From: Thaumarchaeota archaeon S13
GTDB lineage: Archaea; Thermoproteota; Nitrososphaeria; Nitrososphaerales; Nitrosopumilaceae
Length of the DNA stretch: 7,870 bases
NCBI GenBank assembly: GCA_003724275.1
Contig: RHFA01000027.1
Coordinates: 1-7,870, forward strand
Reading direction: 5' to 3'
In this document: positions 1 to 5,915 of the stretch, piece by piece
How the letters are laid out: the number at the start of each line of letters is the position of its first letter
How positions within the stretch are numbered: position 1 is the stretch's first letter
The notes under the pieces: generated by a model
The model's input: only the letters and a program-made list of their open reading frames with translations
Told to the model about the DNA's origin: nothing
The model's database searches: none
Translations under genes and position numbers: made by a program

Positions 1-330
1 GCCGTGTCGCTAAACCCCGGCAGCACAAAGGCCCACCTCCACCGCGGCGTGATGCTCACAAAGCTGGGCCGCCTCGAGGAGGCGCTTGAGGCGTACGGCC
101 GCGCCGCCGAGTGCAGCCCAGGCCTGCCCGTGGCGCACCGCGCGCGGGCCTCTACCCTGCGCGCGCTGGGCCGCCTAGAGGAGGCCGTGGCGGCGTACGA
201 CCGCGCCATAGAGATCGAGCCAAACCACGCCGAAGCGCACGCCGGCCGCGCCGCGGCCCTTGACGCGCTCGGCAGGGAGCCAGAGGCCGAGGAGGCATGG
301 AGGCTGGCCGGGAGCCTTGGCCACGCATAA
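1..330 (+). CDS. TPR-repeat protein, 3' end (5' end outside window)
   Basis: The frame is open from base 1 to the TAA at 328-330, giving 109 visible residues; the true start lies upstream, so the GTG at base 4 should not be taken as a start. The protein consists of tetratricopeptide repeats with a strict 34-residue period: the position corresponding to the His of 'AHxxRG' recurs at visible residues 12, 46 and 80, and each unit carries the canonical LGRxEEA...AYxRA pattern. TPR arrays form helical solenoids that bind protein partners; no catalytic domain is visible. The last unit (residues 77-109, 'AHAGRAAALDALGR') closely matches the last unit of the TPR gene ending at 5440, at DNA level too, so the two genes are paralogues. 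Function and partner cannot be inferred. Confidence 0.93.
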   Translation, partial: AVSLNPGSTKAHLHRGVMLTKLGRLEEALEAYGRAAECSPGLPVAHRARASTLRALGRLEEAVAAYDRAIEIEPNHAEAHAGRAAALDALGREPEAEEAWRLAGSLGHA

Positions 331-485
331 GGGCGCGCGCTGCCAGGGGGAAGCGAACACGCCCGGGCGCTCCGCGACGTAGGCCTGCCCGCCCATGGCC
401 CCCTCCGTGGGCCACAAACCCGGCAGCGCGCAGCCGCGGAGGCGGTCCCGGGAGCTGACAGCCTGCCCGCCAGGATCCCGACAAA

Positions 486-494
486 CGCTTAATG
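486..494 (+). promoter_or_regulatory. Possible archaeal TATA box
   Basis: The patch cgcttaatg is an isolated A/T-rich stretch in very GC-rich sequence. It lies about 25 nt upstream of a GTG at 518 that is in frame with the gene annotated at 713. It could mark the operon's transcription start, giving either a leaderless start at 518 or a roughly 195-nt leader before 713. Only position and base composition support it. Confidence 0.3.
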
Positions 495-625
495 CTGGAC
501 CGGCCGCCGCGTCCCCCGTGAAAGGCAGAGGCGGCGGATCCCCGCCTAGATCGCAAGGCCCGGCCCCGGGCTGGCAGGGCGGCCCTGGCGCGACGGCCTG
601 GCGCGAGGCAACGCCGGTGCGGCCT

Positions 626-668
626 GGCTCGCCGCCGGACCTCGCCGCTCCCCGGCTCGCCGCCGGAC
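626..668. repeat. 15-nt direct repeat, 28-bp period
   Basis: The sequence ggctcgccgccggac occurs at 626-640 and again at 654-668, exactly 28 bp apart, just upstream of the winged-helix/HEPN operon. It may be an operator-like repeat or a small slippage duplication in GC-rich DNA; nothing else identifies it. Confidence 0.5.
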
Positions 669-712
669 GGGCTGTTCCCCCGGAGGGTAACTTGCGCCGG
701 CCGGGGCAGGCC

Positions 713-1204
713 ATGGGCGCCGCGCGCGCCAGGCGCATTGGGACTGCCACGCGGCTTGCGACCCGCCTGCGCGAGCGCGGGATACTGCGCGAGGACGACG
801 AGATTGACGAGTTTTTTGTCGCCCACCGGATCCAAAAGCTTGCGTATATCGCGTCCATGCTTGGCGCGCGCCTGGACTACACGTTTCGCTTTTTGGAGTG
901 CGGTGCGCACTCGGGAGACCTTGCCCTGGATCTCCACTCGCACCGCCATGGCCGCGGCGGGGACGACCCTTTTGGGGAACGCCCCGAGACGCTTGACGCG
1001 CTTGTGGACATTGTCCGGGAAAGGCGCGACACGAGGTGGCTGCAGATGGCAACGTTTGCGGTCCGAGGCCTGCGCGAGGGGGAGACGCGAGACGAGTTTG
1101 TGGATCGCATGCTCGACGGGCGCCTGGGATACACAAGGCGTGCCGCCGTGGACGCGTTTGAGCGCGTGCGCTCGCGCGCGGGTGACCTGGGGGCGGGCTC
1201 GTGA
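713..1204 (+). CDS. Small YwgA-like winged-helix protein
   Basis: 163 residues, soluble. Residues 38-50 (HRIQKLAYIASML), 58-74 (a Phe-rich stretch ending GAHSGDLALDL) and 109-134 (a WL followed by a long helix and an acidic second helix) match the order and spacing of the YwgA-like winged-helix family: a QKLxYL helix, an F..Y.YGPYS..L..DL motif, then a WL...A helix. Related winged-helix domains occur in antitoxins such as the DarG C-terminal region and Panacea-type proteins. The ATG at 713 was chosen because the upstream in-frame sequence is low-complexity Pro/Gly/Arg; no Shine-Dalgarno site precedes it, and only a weak A/T patch (about 687-693) fits a leaderless start. A GTG at 518 is the main alternative. 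The HEPN-motif gene follows 39 nt downstream, so the two probably form an operon. DNA binding or antitoxin activity is inference. Confidence 0.72.
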   Translation: MGAARARRIGTATRLATRLRERGILREDDEIDEFFVAHRIQKLAYIASMLGARLDYTFRFLECGAHSGDLALDLHSHRHGRGGDDPFGERPETLDALVDIVRERRDTRWLQMATFAVRGLREGETRDEFVDRMLDGRLGYTRRAAVDAFERVRSRAGDLGAGS

Positions 1205-1228
1205 TGGGCGACATTCCCCCCGCGAGCT

Positions 1229-1234
1229 GGAGGT
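1229..1234 (+). promoter_or_regulatory. Shine-Dalgarno site of the HEPN-motif gene
   Basis: GGAGGT lies 9 nt upstream of the ATG at 1244. It fixes that start and marks the gene as an internal operon gene, in contrast to the leaderless genes elsewhere in the window. Confidence 0.75.
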
Positions 1235-1243
1235 AGGCCGGCC

Positions 1244-2461
1244 ATGTGCGCAAGGAGGCCGGGAAGCGGGGACACAAAAGGCGAAACGCCAGATCCAAGG
1301 TGCAGCTGCGGGGACTGGTTTGCCGTGGAGTTTCGCGAAAGGCTCGAGATGCACGGAATGGTGGTGACTGGGAGCATTCCCGTGATGGCATGCATGACGT
1401 GCAAGAACACCGTGGTGCCTGACAGCGTGGCAAGGCCCGTCAGCGATGCCGTTCAGGCGGCCAGGGCGGCCGGCCAGAAAACGTGCGAGTTTGCGCCAAG
1501 GGAGCAAAGGTTTGGACTCTGCGCCGCCGCGGGGTTCAAGTACTGTAGCGCGGACTGTGAGGTCACTGCGGGCCTCTCCCATAGGGAGGGGGAGGCCGAG
1601 GGGCATCGCGTCCCTGTGTTTTTTGACTGGGACGTGCTGCTGTGGTACAGGCGGCGCGGGGAGTACAGCGTGGACATGCGGGGGATCCACGGGCAAATCG
1701 CGTTTCCCGGCGGGGCCTCCCTGGACTATGGCGTGAACAGGCACGGCAGGGTGTTCTGCTGGCTGGGGGACCTTGACAGGATCCCGCAGGGCGAGCAGGA
1801 GCGCATGAAGGCGCACAACGTCGAGTCAGACCACGACGTCGTCTCGGGCCTGTACAAGGGCCTCCTAGGGCTGAACCCGGAGGGCTCGGCAGAGGAGCGG
1901 CTAAAGATCTCCCTCTATGAGCTCGCCGAGGTGTCAAGGGCGCACGCGGGGTTTGCCATACACGGGCTGGGGCATGCCGACAGGCGCCTTGCCGAGAGGC
2001 TGGAGAGGCCAGGCGCGTGGCGCAGGGACATCACGCAGGCGCTAGTCAACCTTGTGATGCTGTGCATAGAGACAATCGACACGGGAAGGATAAAGGGCAG
2101 CATGCCCGGGCCGAACGGAGAAACCAGGGGGAGCCTCAACACCCTGACAAGCTGGATAAAGATAAAACTGTCCGCCGACGTGGCATCTTTGATGGTGCCG
2201 TTTTTTGTCCTGAACGACTGGAGAAACTATAGGGTGCACAGGGACGGCGACGGCAAACTGCTGGAGAGGCTCAGGAAGGGGCGCGCCTGCCTGGGAATGG
2301 GGGAGGAAGACGACGATGACGAGAAGATGTATGACCTGCTGCTTGAGAGCCTGGCCAGGTCGTGCCGCAACCTGTCATCGGACATTGTGGAGAAGCGGCA
2401 TGTGTTCAAGCAAGAGCAAGACCTCTACGGCGGGAACCCCGCTGCCGGAACTACAGCATGA
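1244..2461 (+). CDS. Cys-cluster protein with C-terminal HEPN-type RNxxxH motif (putative RNase)
   Basis: 405 residues; I do not recognise it as a named family. The N-terminal third is Cys-rich: C20-x-C22 and C50-x2-C53 could form a zinc ribbon, and C81, C93, C101 and C105 a second site. Residues about 125-180 are rich in aromatic residues (FFDWD, LLWYRRR). From about 215 the sequence is mostly helical and carries DWRNYRVHRD, in which R327-N328-x3-H332 is the canonical HEPN signature (R-x4-6-H, usually RN). That motif is the catalytic pair in HEPN ribonucleases such as those of toxin-antitoxin, abortive-infection and CRISPR systems. An acidic run (EEDDDDE, 354-360) follows. The good Shine-Dalgarno site and the short gap from the winged-helix gene suggest co-expression. 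A metal-dependent sensor fused to an RNA-cutting effector is plausible, but only the motif and helical context support nuclease activity. Convergent with the minus-strand gene. Confidence 0.7.
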   Translation: MCARRPGSGDTKGETPDPRCSCGDWFAVEFRERLEMHGMVVTGSIPVMACMTCKNTVVPDSVARPVSDAVQAARAAGQKTCEFAPREQRFGLCAAAGFKYCSADCEVTAGLSHREGEAEGHRVPVFFDWDVLLWYRRRGEYSVDMRGIHGQIAFPGGASLDYGVNRHGRVFCWLGDLDRIPQGEQERMKAHNVESDHDVVSGLYKGLLGLNPEGSAEERLKISLYELAEVSRAHAGFAIHGLGHADRRLAERLERPGAWRRDITQALVNLVMLCIETIDTGRIKGSMPGPNGETRGSLNTLTSWIKIKLSADVASLMVPFFVLNDWRNYRVHRDGDGKLLERLRKGRACLGMGEEDDDDEKMYDLLLESLARSCRNLSSDIVEKRHVFKQEQDLYGGNPAAGTTA

Positions 2462-2505
2462 CGCGGAATGTGGCGGCTGTTGTTGGTGTGCCGGAATAGC
2501 CGCGC

Positions 2506-2589
2506 TCAGTAAAACCCGTGCTCCCACGGCCCCAGCACGGGCTGCCCCAGCAGGCCCATCTCGCAGAGGTCGTCATAAATTGCGGACAT
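2506..2589 (-). other. Probable frameshifted 3' extension of the minus-strand winged-helix gene
   Basis: A 27-codon minus-strand reading (2589 down to the TGA at 2508-2506) directly follows and overlaps the end of the gene ending at 2573, in another frame. Its codons have the strong G/C third-position bias of real genes in this window (for example GAC GAC CTC TGC GAG ATG), whereas the last codons of the annotated frame (CAT GTC CGC AAT TTA) do not. A +1 shift near 2600-2610 would join ...GEWLSA to LRARMSAIYDDLCEMGLL and give a protein of about 173 residues, close to the 163 of the paralogue at 713. It could be a true mutation, a programmed shift or a sequencing error. Confidence 0.55.
2515..2541. 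terminator. Perfect 8-bp inverted repeat between convergent genes
   Basis: cccgtgct (2515-2522) and agcacggg (2534-2541) are perfect complements around an 11-nt loop, between the convergent stops at 2461 and 2573. It could serve as a bidirectional 3'-end hairpin. No T-run accompanies it, and it falls inside the possible frameshifted extension of the minus-strand gene, so it may be fortuitous. Confidence 0.35.
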
Positions 2590-3028
2590 GCGCGCCCTCA
2601 GCGGCCGAGAGCCACTCGCCGTCCCCGCCGTGGTCGCGCACGAGCGCGGCAAACCTGCCGCCCTCGTCCCACGCCATGCCGCCGGGGGGCCCGATCTCCT
2701 CTAGGGAGCAGATCGTGCGGGCCAGGACCGGCGAGTACACGCCATGCAGCGCCGAGGCCGCAAAGTTGTAGGGGTCGAGGCCGGGGCAGCCAAACTTGTA
2801 CCTTGCCAGGTAGACGAGGGCATGAATTCCCATCCTGCCCCTGATGGCCCGCCTGCGCGCCACACCGGCGCCCACGGCCGCCGCGCGCCGCTCGATCCGC
2901 GTGGGCGGAACCACGGGCACCGGGCCGGCGCACAGCTCGGCGAGTATCGGGCCGATCGTGCCCATCGCCTCCTCTGCGCTGGGGATGGGAGCCATGCGCC
3001 CTCTTGCCCTATCAAGGACTTGCGCCAT
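2573..3028 (-). CDS. Second YwgA-like winged-helix protein (3' end probably frameshifted)
   Basis: 151 residues as read. Residues 69-77 (HALVYLARY), the tyrosine/phenylalanine patch at 87-89 (YNF) and L94-H-G-V-Y-S-P100 followed by VLARTICSLEEIG match the YwgA-like pattern of a KLVYL helix, a Y.F motif, a HGPYS-type motif and an acidic helix; a W-L pair at 139-140 fits the family's last helix. It is therefore a distant relative of the protein at 713, despite little direct identity. The ATG at 3028 lies 22 nt from a clear TATA box (3051-3060), as expected for a leaderless archaeal gene. The frame stops abruptly after the W-L helix begins, and coding-like sequence continues in another frame to 2506. 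It is divergent from the gene at 3176 and convergent with the HEPN-motif gene. Transcription regulator or antitoxin-like are both possible; neither is shown. Confidence 0.72.
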   Translation of the reverse strand: MAQVLDRARGRMAPIPSAEEAMGTIGPILAELCAGPVPVVPPTRIERRAAAVGAGVARRRAIRGRMGIHALVYLARYKFGCPGLDPYNFAASALHGVYSPVLARTICSLEEIGPPGGMAWDEGGRFAALVRDHGGDGEWLSAAEGAHVRNL

Positions 3029-3050
3029 TCGCGCGGGCCGGCGAACGGCC

Positions 3051-3060
3051 TTATTTTAAG
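3051..3060 (-). promoter_or_regulatory. TATA box of the minus-strand winged-helix gene
   Basis: On the minus strand this reads cttaaaataa, the most A/T-rich run in the neighbourhood. It lies 22 nt upstream of the ATG at 3028, the standard position for a leaderless archaeal transcript. Confidence 0.8.
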
Positions 3061-3142
3061 AGTCCCCGGCAGCGGGCGTCCGGGCAGGCGTGGGTCGCGC
3101 CGGCCCGCCGCCACTAGGATCAGGCGCGGGCCTCTGTCATAC

Positions 3143-3150
3143 ACTTATAC
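3143..3150 (+). promoter_or_regulatory. TATA box of the gene at 3176
   Basis: acttatac lies 25 nt before the ATG at 3176, in a GC-rich divergent spacer. It supports 3176 as a leaderless start rather than the much longer open frame that begins at 2744 and runs antisense to the minus-strand gene. Confidence 0.75.
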
Positions 3151-3175
3151 CACGCGCGCGCCACGGCCGCGCCGG

Positions 3176-4279
3176 ATGGACCACTACTCTAGCGCGGACA
3201 GGACGACCCTGCCCAGGGCCGTCAGGCGCCTCTTGGGCAACTGTGACTGCAACGCAAAGGCGGCCTATCGACCCGGCGAAACCCTGCGCCGGGCCGGCGG
3301 GTGCGAGCCGGGGACGGAGACCAGGCGCTTTTGCCCCGGCGACGGGACGACGTATTGCGCGTTTGAGGCCGGCTCTGGCGTCGTGGTGGACCCTACGGGA
3401 GCCGTGGGGTGCCACAGGTCATTCCTTGCGCGCCAGCCCTCCCGGGGGAAGGCCTCCCCGGAGCGCCTTGACCTAGGCAAGGCGGCTCCGGTTCCGGGCC
3501 TGGCGTGGCAAGACCCAAACTCCGCCACGGGACATGGCGACGCGCCAGTGGCGCCGCTGCCGGCGGCGTTTCGCGTATGCCGCGTGGGGGACGGCCAGCC
3601 GGCAAGCGTAAAGTTTGACGTTCCCACGAGGGGCCCGGACGGCGTCAGGGTGGAGACGGAGTGGAAGGAGATCGGGCCGATGTCCCCGAGAGCCATAGAG
3701 TTTCCGCGCGGCGCGCTTGGGAACGGCCTCCCGCCGTTCCCAAAGTGCATTGAGCGCGACCTGGGGTCAACAATTGCAGAACACGAGGACAACATGTGCC
3801 TTGAGCTCCTCCACGGCCTTGGCGCGGTTGGCGAGACGTACGCGTACCGGTGGAACTCGACGCTTGACGGCCTAGCAAGGTTTGTCGGGGGCCTAAACGC
3901 GCCTAGGCCGAGCGAGCTGCGCCTTGACACGGTAATTGTCAACCTTGGAATGTACGTGGCCCTCTTTGGAAACGACGGGCGAACGCCAAGCTGGGTGGCG
4001 GGGTACCCCTTTTACGGGGGCGAGCATCTCTACCGAAACATGTCCGTCCTGGACGGGATTGCGTTCCTGTACCACCCTGAGGTTCCGCACGACTGCGCGT
4101 ACGCCCTGTCCTCCGTACAGGGCCCAGTGTTTGCCCACGGGCCGACCGCCATAGACTGCACCAGCGACGGGATAGCGGTGACCAGGCACTGTGGCGTAGT
4201 CGAGCCCCCCCGGGGCCTGCCAGAGTGCCCTTGGGGCGTCAGGTTTGGCGTCGAGAAGGTCGAGGAAGCAGGCAGCTAG
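3176..4279 (+). CDS. Unrecognised protein; tentative HK97-fold/encapsulin-like layout
   Basis: 367 residues from the ATG at 3176, chosen by its TATA box; the frame is open back to 2744 but that part lies opposite another gene. The N-terminal 80 residues are Cys-rich (C23-x-C25, C43, C53, C61, C79), possibly metal-binding, followed by a Pro/Ala-rich linker (about 83-130). No signal peptide or membrane span is seen. From about 131 the order of elements recalls HK97-fold capsid or encapsulin proteins: a beta-rich stretch (FRVCRVGDG...VKFDVP), an E-loop-like VETEWKEIGPMSPRAIEF, a long helix with paired acids (192-215), then a domain with DTVIVNLGMYVALFGNDGR (251-269), an LYRNMSVLDGIAFL segment and a final strand WGVRFGVEKV. 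This is a fold-level impression with no diagnostic residue; a family-specific protein of unknown role is equally possible. It is divergent from the winged-helix gene and followed by TPR genes. Confidence 0.8.
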   Translation: MDHYSSADRTTLPRAVRRLLGNCDCNAKAAYRPGETLRRAGGCEPGTETRRFCPGDGTTYCAFEAGSGVVVDPTGAVGCHRSFLARQPSRGKASPERLDLGKAAPVPGLAWQDPNSATGHGDAPVAPLPAAFRVCRVGDGQPASVKFDVPTRGPDGVRVETEWKEIGPMSPRAIEFPRGALGNGLPPFPKCIERDLGSTIAEHEDNMCLELLHGLGAVGETYAYRWNSTLDGLARFVGGLNAPRPSELRLDTVIVNLGMYVALFGNDGRTPSWVAGYPFYGGEHLYRNMSVLDGIAFLYHPEVPHDCAYALSSVQGPVFAHGPTAIDCTSDGIAVTRHCGVVEPPRGLPECPWGVRFGVEKVEEAGS

Positions 4280-4293
4280 CTGCCCGGGGGCAG

Positions 4294-4318
4294 GCGGGGG
4301 GCTGCGCTGTGCCCCCGC
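4294..4318 (+). terminator. GC hairpin after the gene ending at 4279
   Basis: gcggggg (4294-4300) pairs with cccccgc (4312-4318) around an 11-nt loop, 14 nt after the stop codon. There is no T-run and GC hairpins arise by chance in this DNA, so the termination role is uncertain. Confidence 0.3.
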
Positions 4319-4334
4319 GCCCTGGCGGCAGGCT

Positions 4335-4341
4335 GTTATAT
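4335..4341 (+). promoter_or_regulatory. TATA box of the TPR gene at 4364
   Basis: gttatat lies 22 nt upstream of the ATG at 4364. The same motif at nearly the same distance precedes the paralogue at 5520, so the promoter was probably duplicated together with the gene. Confidence 0.8.
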
Positions 4342-4363
4342 GGCCTAGTGCCGGGGCGCGCGC

Positions 4364-5440
4364 ATGGGATGGCACGAGAAGGTTCTCGAGTCCGCCGACC
4401 GCGCCATTGCCATGAATGCCAAAAACGTTACTGCGCACGTTCGCAGGGGGATGGCCCTCCTGGCCCTCGGCCGCAATGAGGATGCCCTCGAAGCGCTGGA
4501 TCGCGCCATCTGGATAGACTGGGAGTGCCTAGATGCGCATCGCGGCCGCAGCGACGCGCTGCTAGGGCTCGGGCGACACGCCGAGGCCCTATCCTCCTAT
4601 GGCGCCGCCTTTTGCCTTGACCCCGATAACGCGCGGACGCAGCTCAAGCTCGCCGATGCCCTGTTCAGGCTCGACCGCCACAACGAGGCTCTCGCCGCCT
4701 ATGACCGCGCCGTCGAGCTCGACCCCGAAATCATACGGACGCGCCATGACCGCACCCCCTTGATTGACGGCGACGCGCGGACGCAGCTCAGGCGCGGCGA
4801 CGCCCTGTCCGAGCTCGGTCGCCCTGACTACGCCCTGGCAGCGTACGGCCTTGCCGTCGAGCTCGACCCCGGCGACGCGCTGGCGCAGCTCAGGCGCGGC
4901 GACGCCCTGTCCGAGCTCGGTCGCCACGGCGATGCCCTGGCCGCCTATGACCGCGCCGTCGAGCTCGACCCCGGCGACGCGCTGGCGCAGCTCAGGCGCG
5001 GCGACGCCCTGTCCGAGCTCGGCCGCCACGAGGAAGCGCTTGCCGCGTATGAAGAGGCGCTAGACATTGATCCTGGCGACAAGTCGGCGCGCGACCGTGC
5101 GCTCGAGCTTGCCCCCGGAACGGCAGTGGCGCACAACATCCCGGGATACGAGCTTCTAGAGCTCGGCCGCCACGCCGAGGCCCTTGCCGCCTATTGCCGT
5201 GTCGTCGAGATTGACCCTAACGACGCGTGGGCGCACGCCGGCCGCGCTTTTGCGCTGTTCAAGATCGGCTGCCACGAGGAAGCACTCGCCGCATACGACC
5301 GCGCCATATCGATCAAGCCCAACCACGCCTATGCCCACGCCGGCCGCGCCGCGGCGCTGACCGCGTTAGGCAGGAGCGCAGAGGCCGAGAAGGCAAGGCG
5401 GCAGGCCACGGGCTCAACCGCGCCGGCCTGCGCGCCGTGA
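4364..5440 (+). CDS. TPR-repeat protein (about nine full units)
   Basis: 358 residues made almost entirely of tetratricopeptide repeats; no signal peptide or enzyme domain is seen, so it is probably a soluble scaffold binding protein partners. The unit phase, marked by the His/Gln before the 'RRG' helix, falls at residues 25, 59, 93, then 141, 175, 209, then 257, 291, 325: 34 apart except for two gaps of 48. Each gap contains a 14-residue remnant of a unit (about 127-140 and 243-256), as if 20 codons had been lost. The units at 4769-5074 are nearly identical in DNA. The N-terminus (MGWHEKVLESADRAIAMNAK) matches both the start and an internal copy in the next gene. The start is set by the TATA box. 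The C-terminal unit resembles that of the truncated gene at the window start. Confidence 0.95.
   Translation: MGWHEKVLESADRAIAMNAKNVTAHVRRGMALLALGRNEDALEALDRAIWIDWECLDAHRGRSDALLGLGRHAEALSSYGAAFCLDPDNARTQLKLADALFRLDRHNEALAAYDRAVELDPEIIRTRHDRTPLIDGDARTQLRRGDALSELGRPDYALAAYGLAVELDPGDALAQLRRGDALSELGRHGDALAAYDRAVELDPGDALAQLRRGDALSELGRHEEALAAYEEALDIDPGDKSARDRALELAPGTAVAHNIPGYELLELGRHAEALAAYCRVVEIDPNDAWAHAGRAFALFKIGCHEEALAAYDRAISIKPNHAYAHAGRAAALTALGRSAEAEKARRQATGSTAPACAP
4769..5074 (+). repeat. Three tandem 102-bp units inside a TPR gene
   Basis: Units begin at 4769, 4871 and 4973, exactly 102 bp (34 codons) apart. The first 50 bp of the second and third units are identical, and the first differs at only a few bases there. 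Identity at silent positions points to recent duplication or gene conversion. Confidence 0.9.
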
Positions 5441-5491
5441 ACCGGCCGGCTCGTCCCCCGTGCCTCCTGCAGGCCCCTGCGGCAGCAGGTT

Positions 5492-5498
5492 GTTATAC
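5492..5498 (+). promoter_or_regulatory. TATA box of the TPR gene at 5520
   Basis: gttatac lies 21 nt upstream of the ATG at 5520, mirroring the promoter of the paralogue at 4364. It argues for a start at 5520 rather than at the in-frame ATG at 5460, which lies upstream of the box. Confidence 0.8.
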
Positions 5499-5519
5499 GC
5501 GCCCGCGCGCGGCTTGCCC

Positions 5520-5915
5520 ATGGGGAGGTACGAGAGGGATCTCGAATATGCCGACCGCGTCATCGCCATGGACGCCAAAAACGCCGACGCGCACGTCCAG
5601 AGGGGGATGGCCCTCCTGGCCCTGGGCCGCCACGCCGAGGCGCTCACCGCGCTAGACCGCGCCGCCGGGATAGACCCGGAGTGCCTCGTGACGCACCGCG
5701 GCCGTGCCGGCTCCCCCATGGGGCGGTACGAGAGGGCGCTCGAGTACGCCGACCGCGTCATCGCCACAAACGCCAAAAACGCCGACGCGCACGTCCACAG
5801 GGGCATGGCCCTCCTGGCCCTGGGCCGCCACGCCGAGGCGCTCACCGCGCTGGACCGCGCCGCCGGGATAGACCCGGGATGCCTTGAGGCGCACCGCGGC
5901 CGCGGTGACGCGCTG
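5520..5915 (+). repeat. 198-bp tandem duplication of the gene's 5' end
   Basis: 5520-5717 and 5718-5915 are near-identical copies (66 codons each), differing at scattered bases. The second copy begins with an in-frame ATG and the same MGRYER start, showing that the duplicated segment began at the initiator codon. The length is six bases short of two 102-bp TPR units, so it breaks the repeat phase. Confidence 0.9.

Larger units (their letters stand above)
331..712. other. Gene-poor spacer with possible promoter and short direct repeat
   Basis: No convincing gene is seen on either strand. The long frames crossing it encode Pro/Gly/Arg-rich, low-complexity sequence typical of non-coding GC-rich DNA. 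It holds an A/T-rich patch (cgcttaatg, about 486-494) that could be a TATA box, and a 15-nt direct repeat at 626 and 654. The frame of the next gene is open back to 395, so the spacer could be partly coding if that gene starts further upstream than annotated. Confidence 0.6.

Noticed and set aside
1204..1236. Ten-codon frame overlapping the stop of the winged-helix gene (TGATG) and ending at the next Shine-Dalgarno site
   Set aside because: It could help translational coupling, but it is too short to separate from chance and has no coding signal.
152..1816. Long minus-strand open frame of 554 codons opposite the operon
   Set aside because: It is Pro/Arg/Gly/Ala-rich with no recognisable domain and runs antisense to genes with clear motifs and a Shine-Dalgarno site; long antisense frames are expected in GC-rich DNA.
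2744..3175. N-terminal extension of the gene at 3176
   Set aside because: The frame is open, but this part lies opposite the winged-helix gene and its promoter, and a TATA box sits at the right distance before the ATG at 3176.
5460..5519. 20-residue N-terminal extension of the long TPR protein
   Set aside because: This ATG lies upstream of the TATA box, and the paralogue aligns from the Met encoded at 5520.
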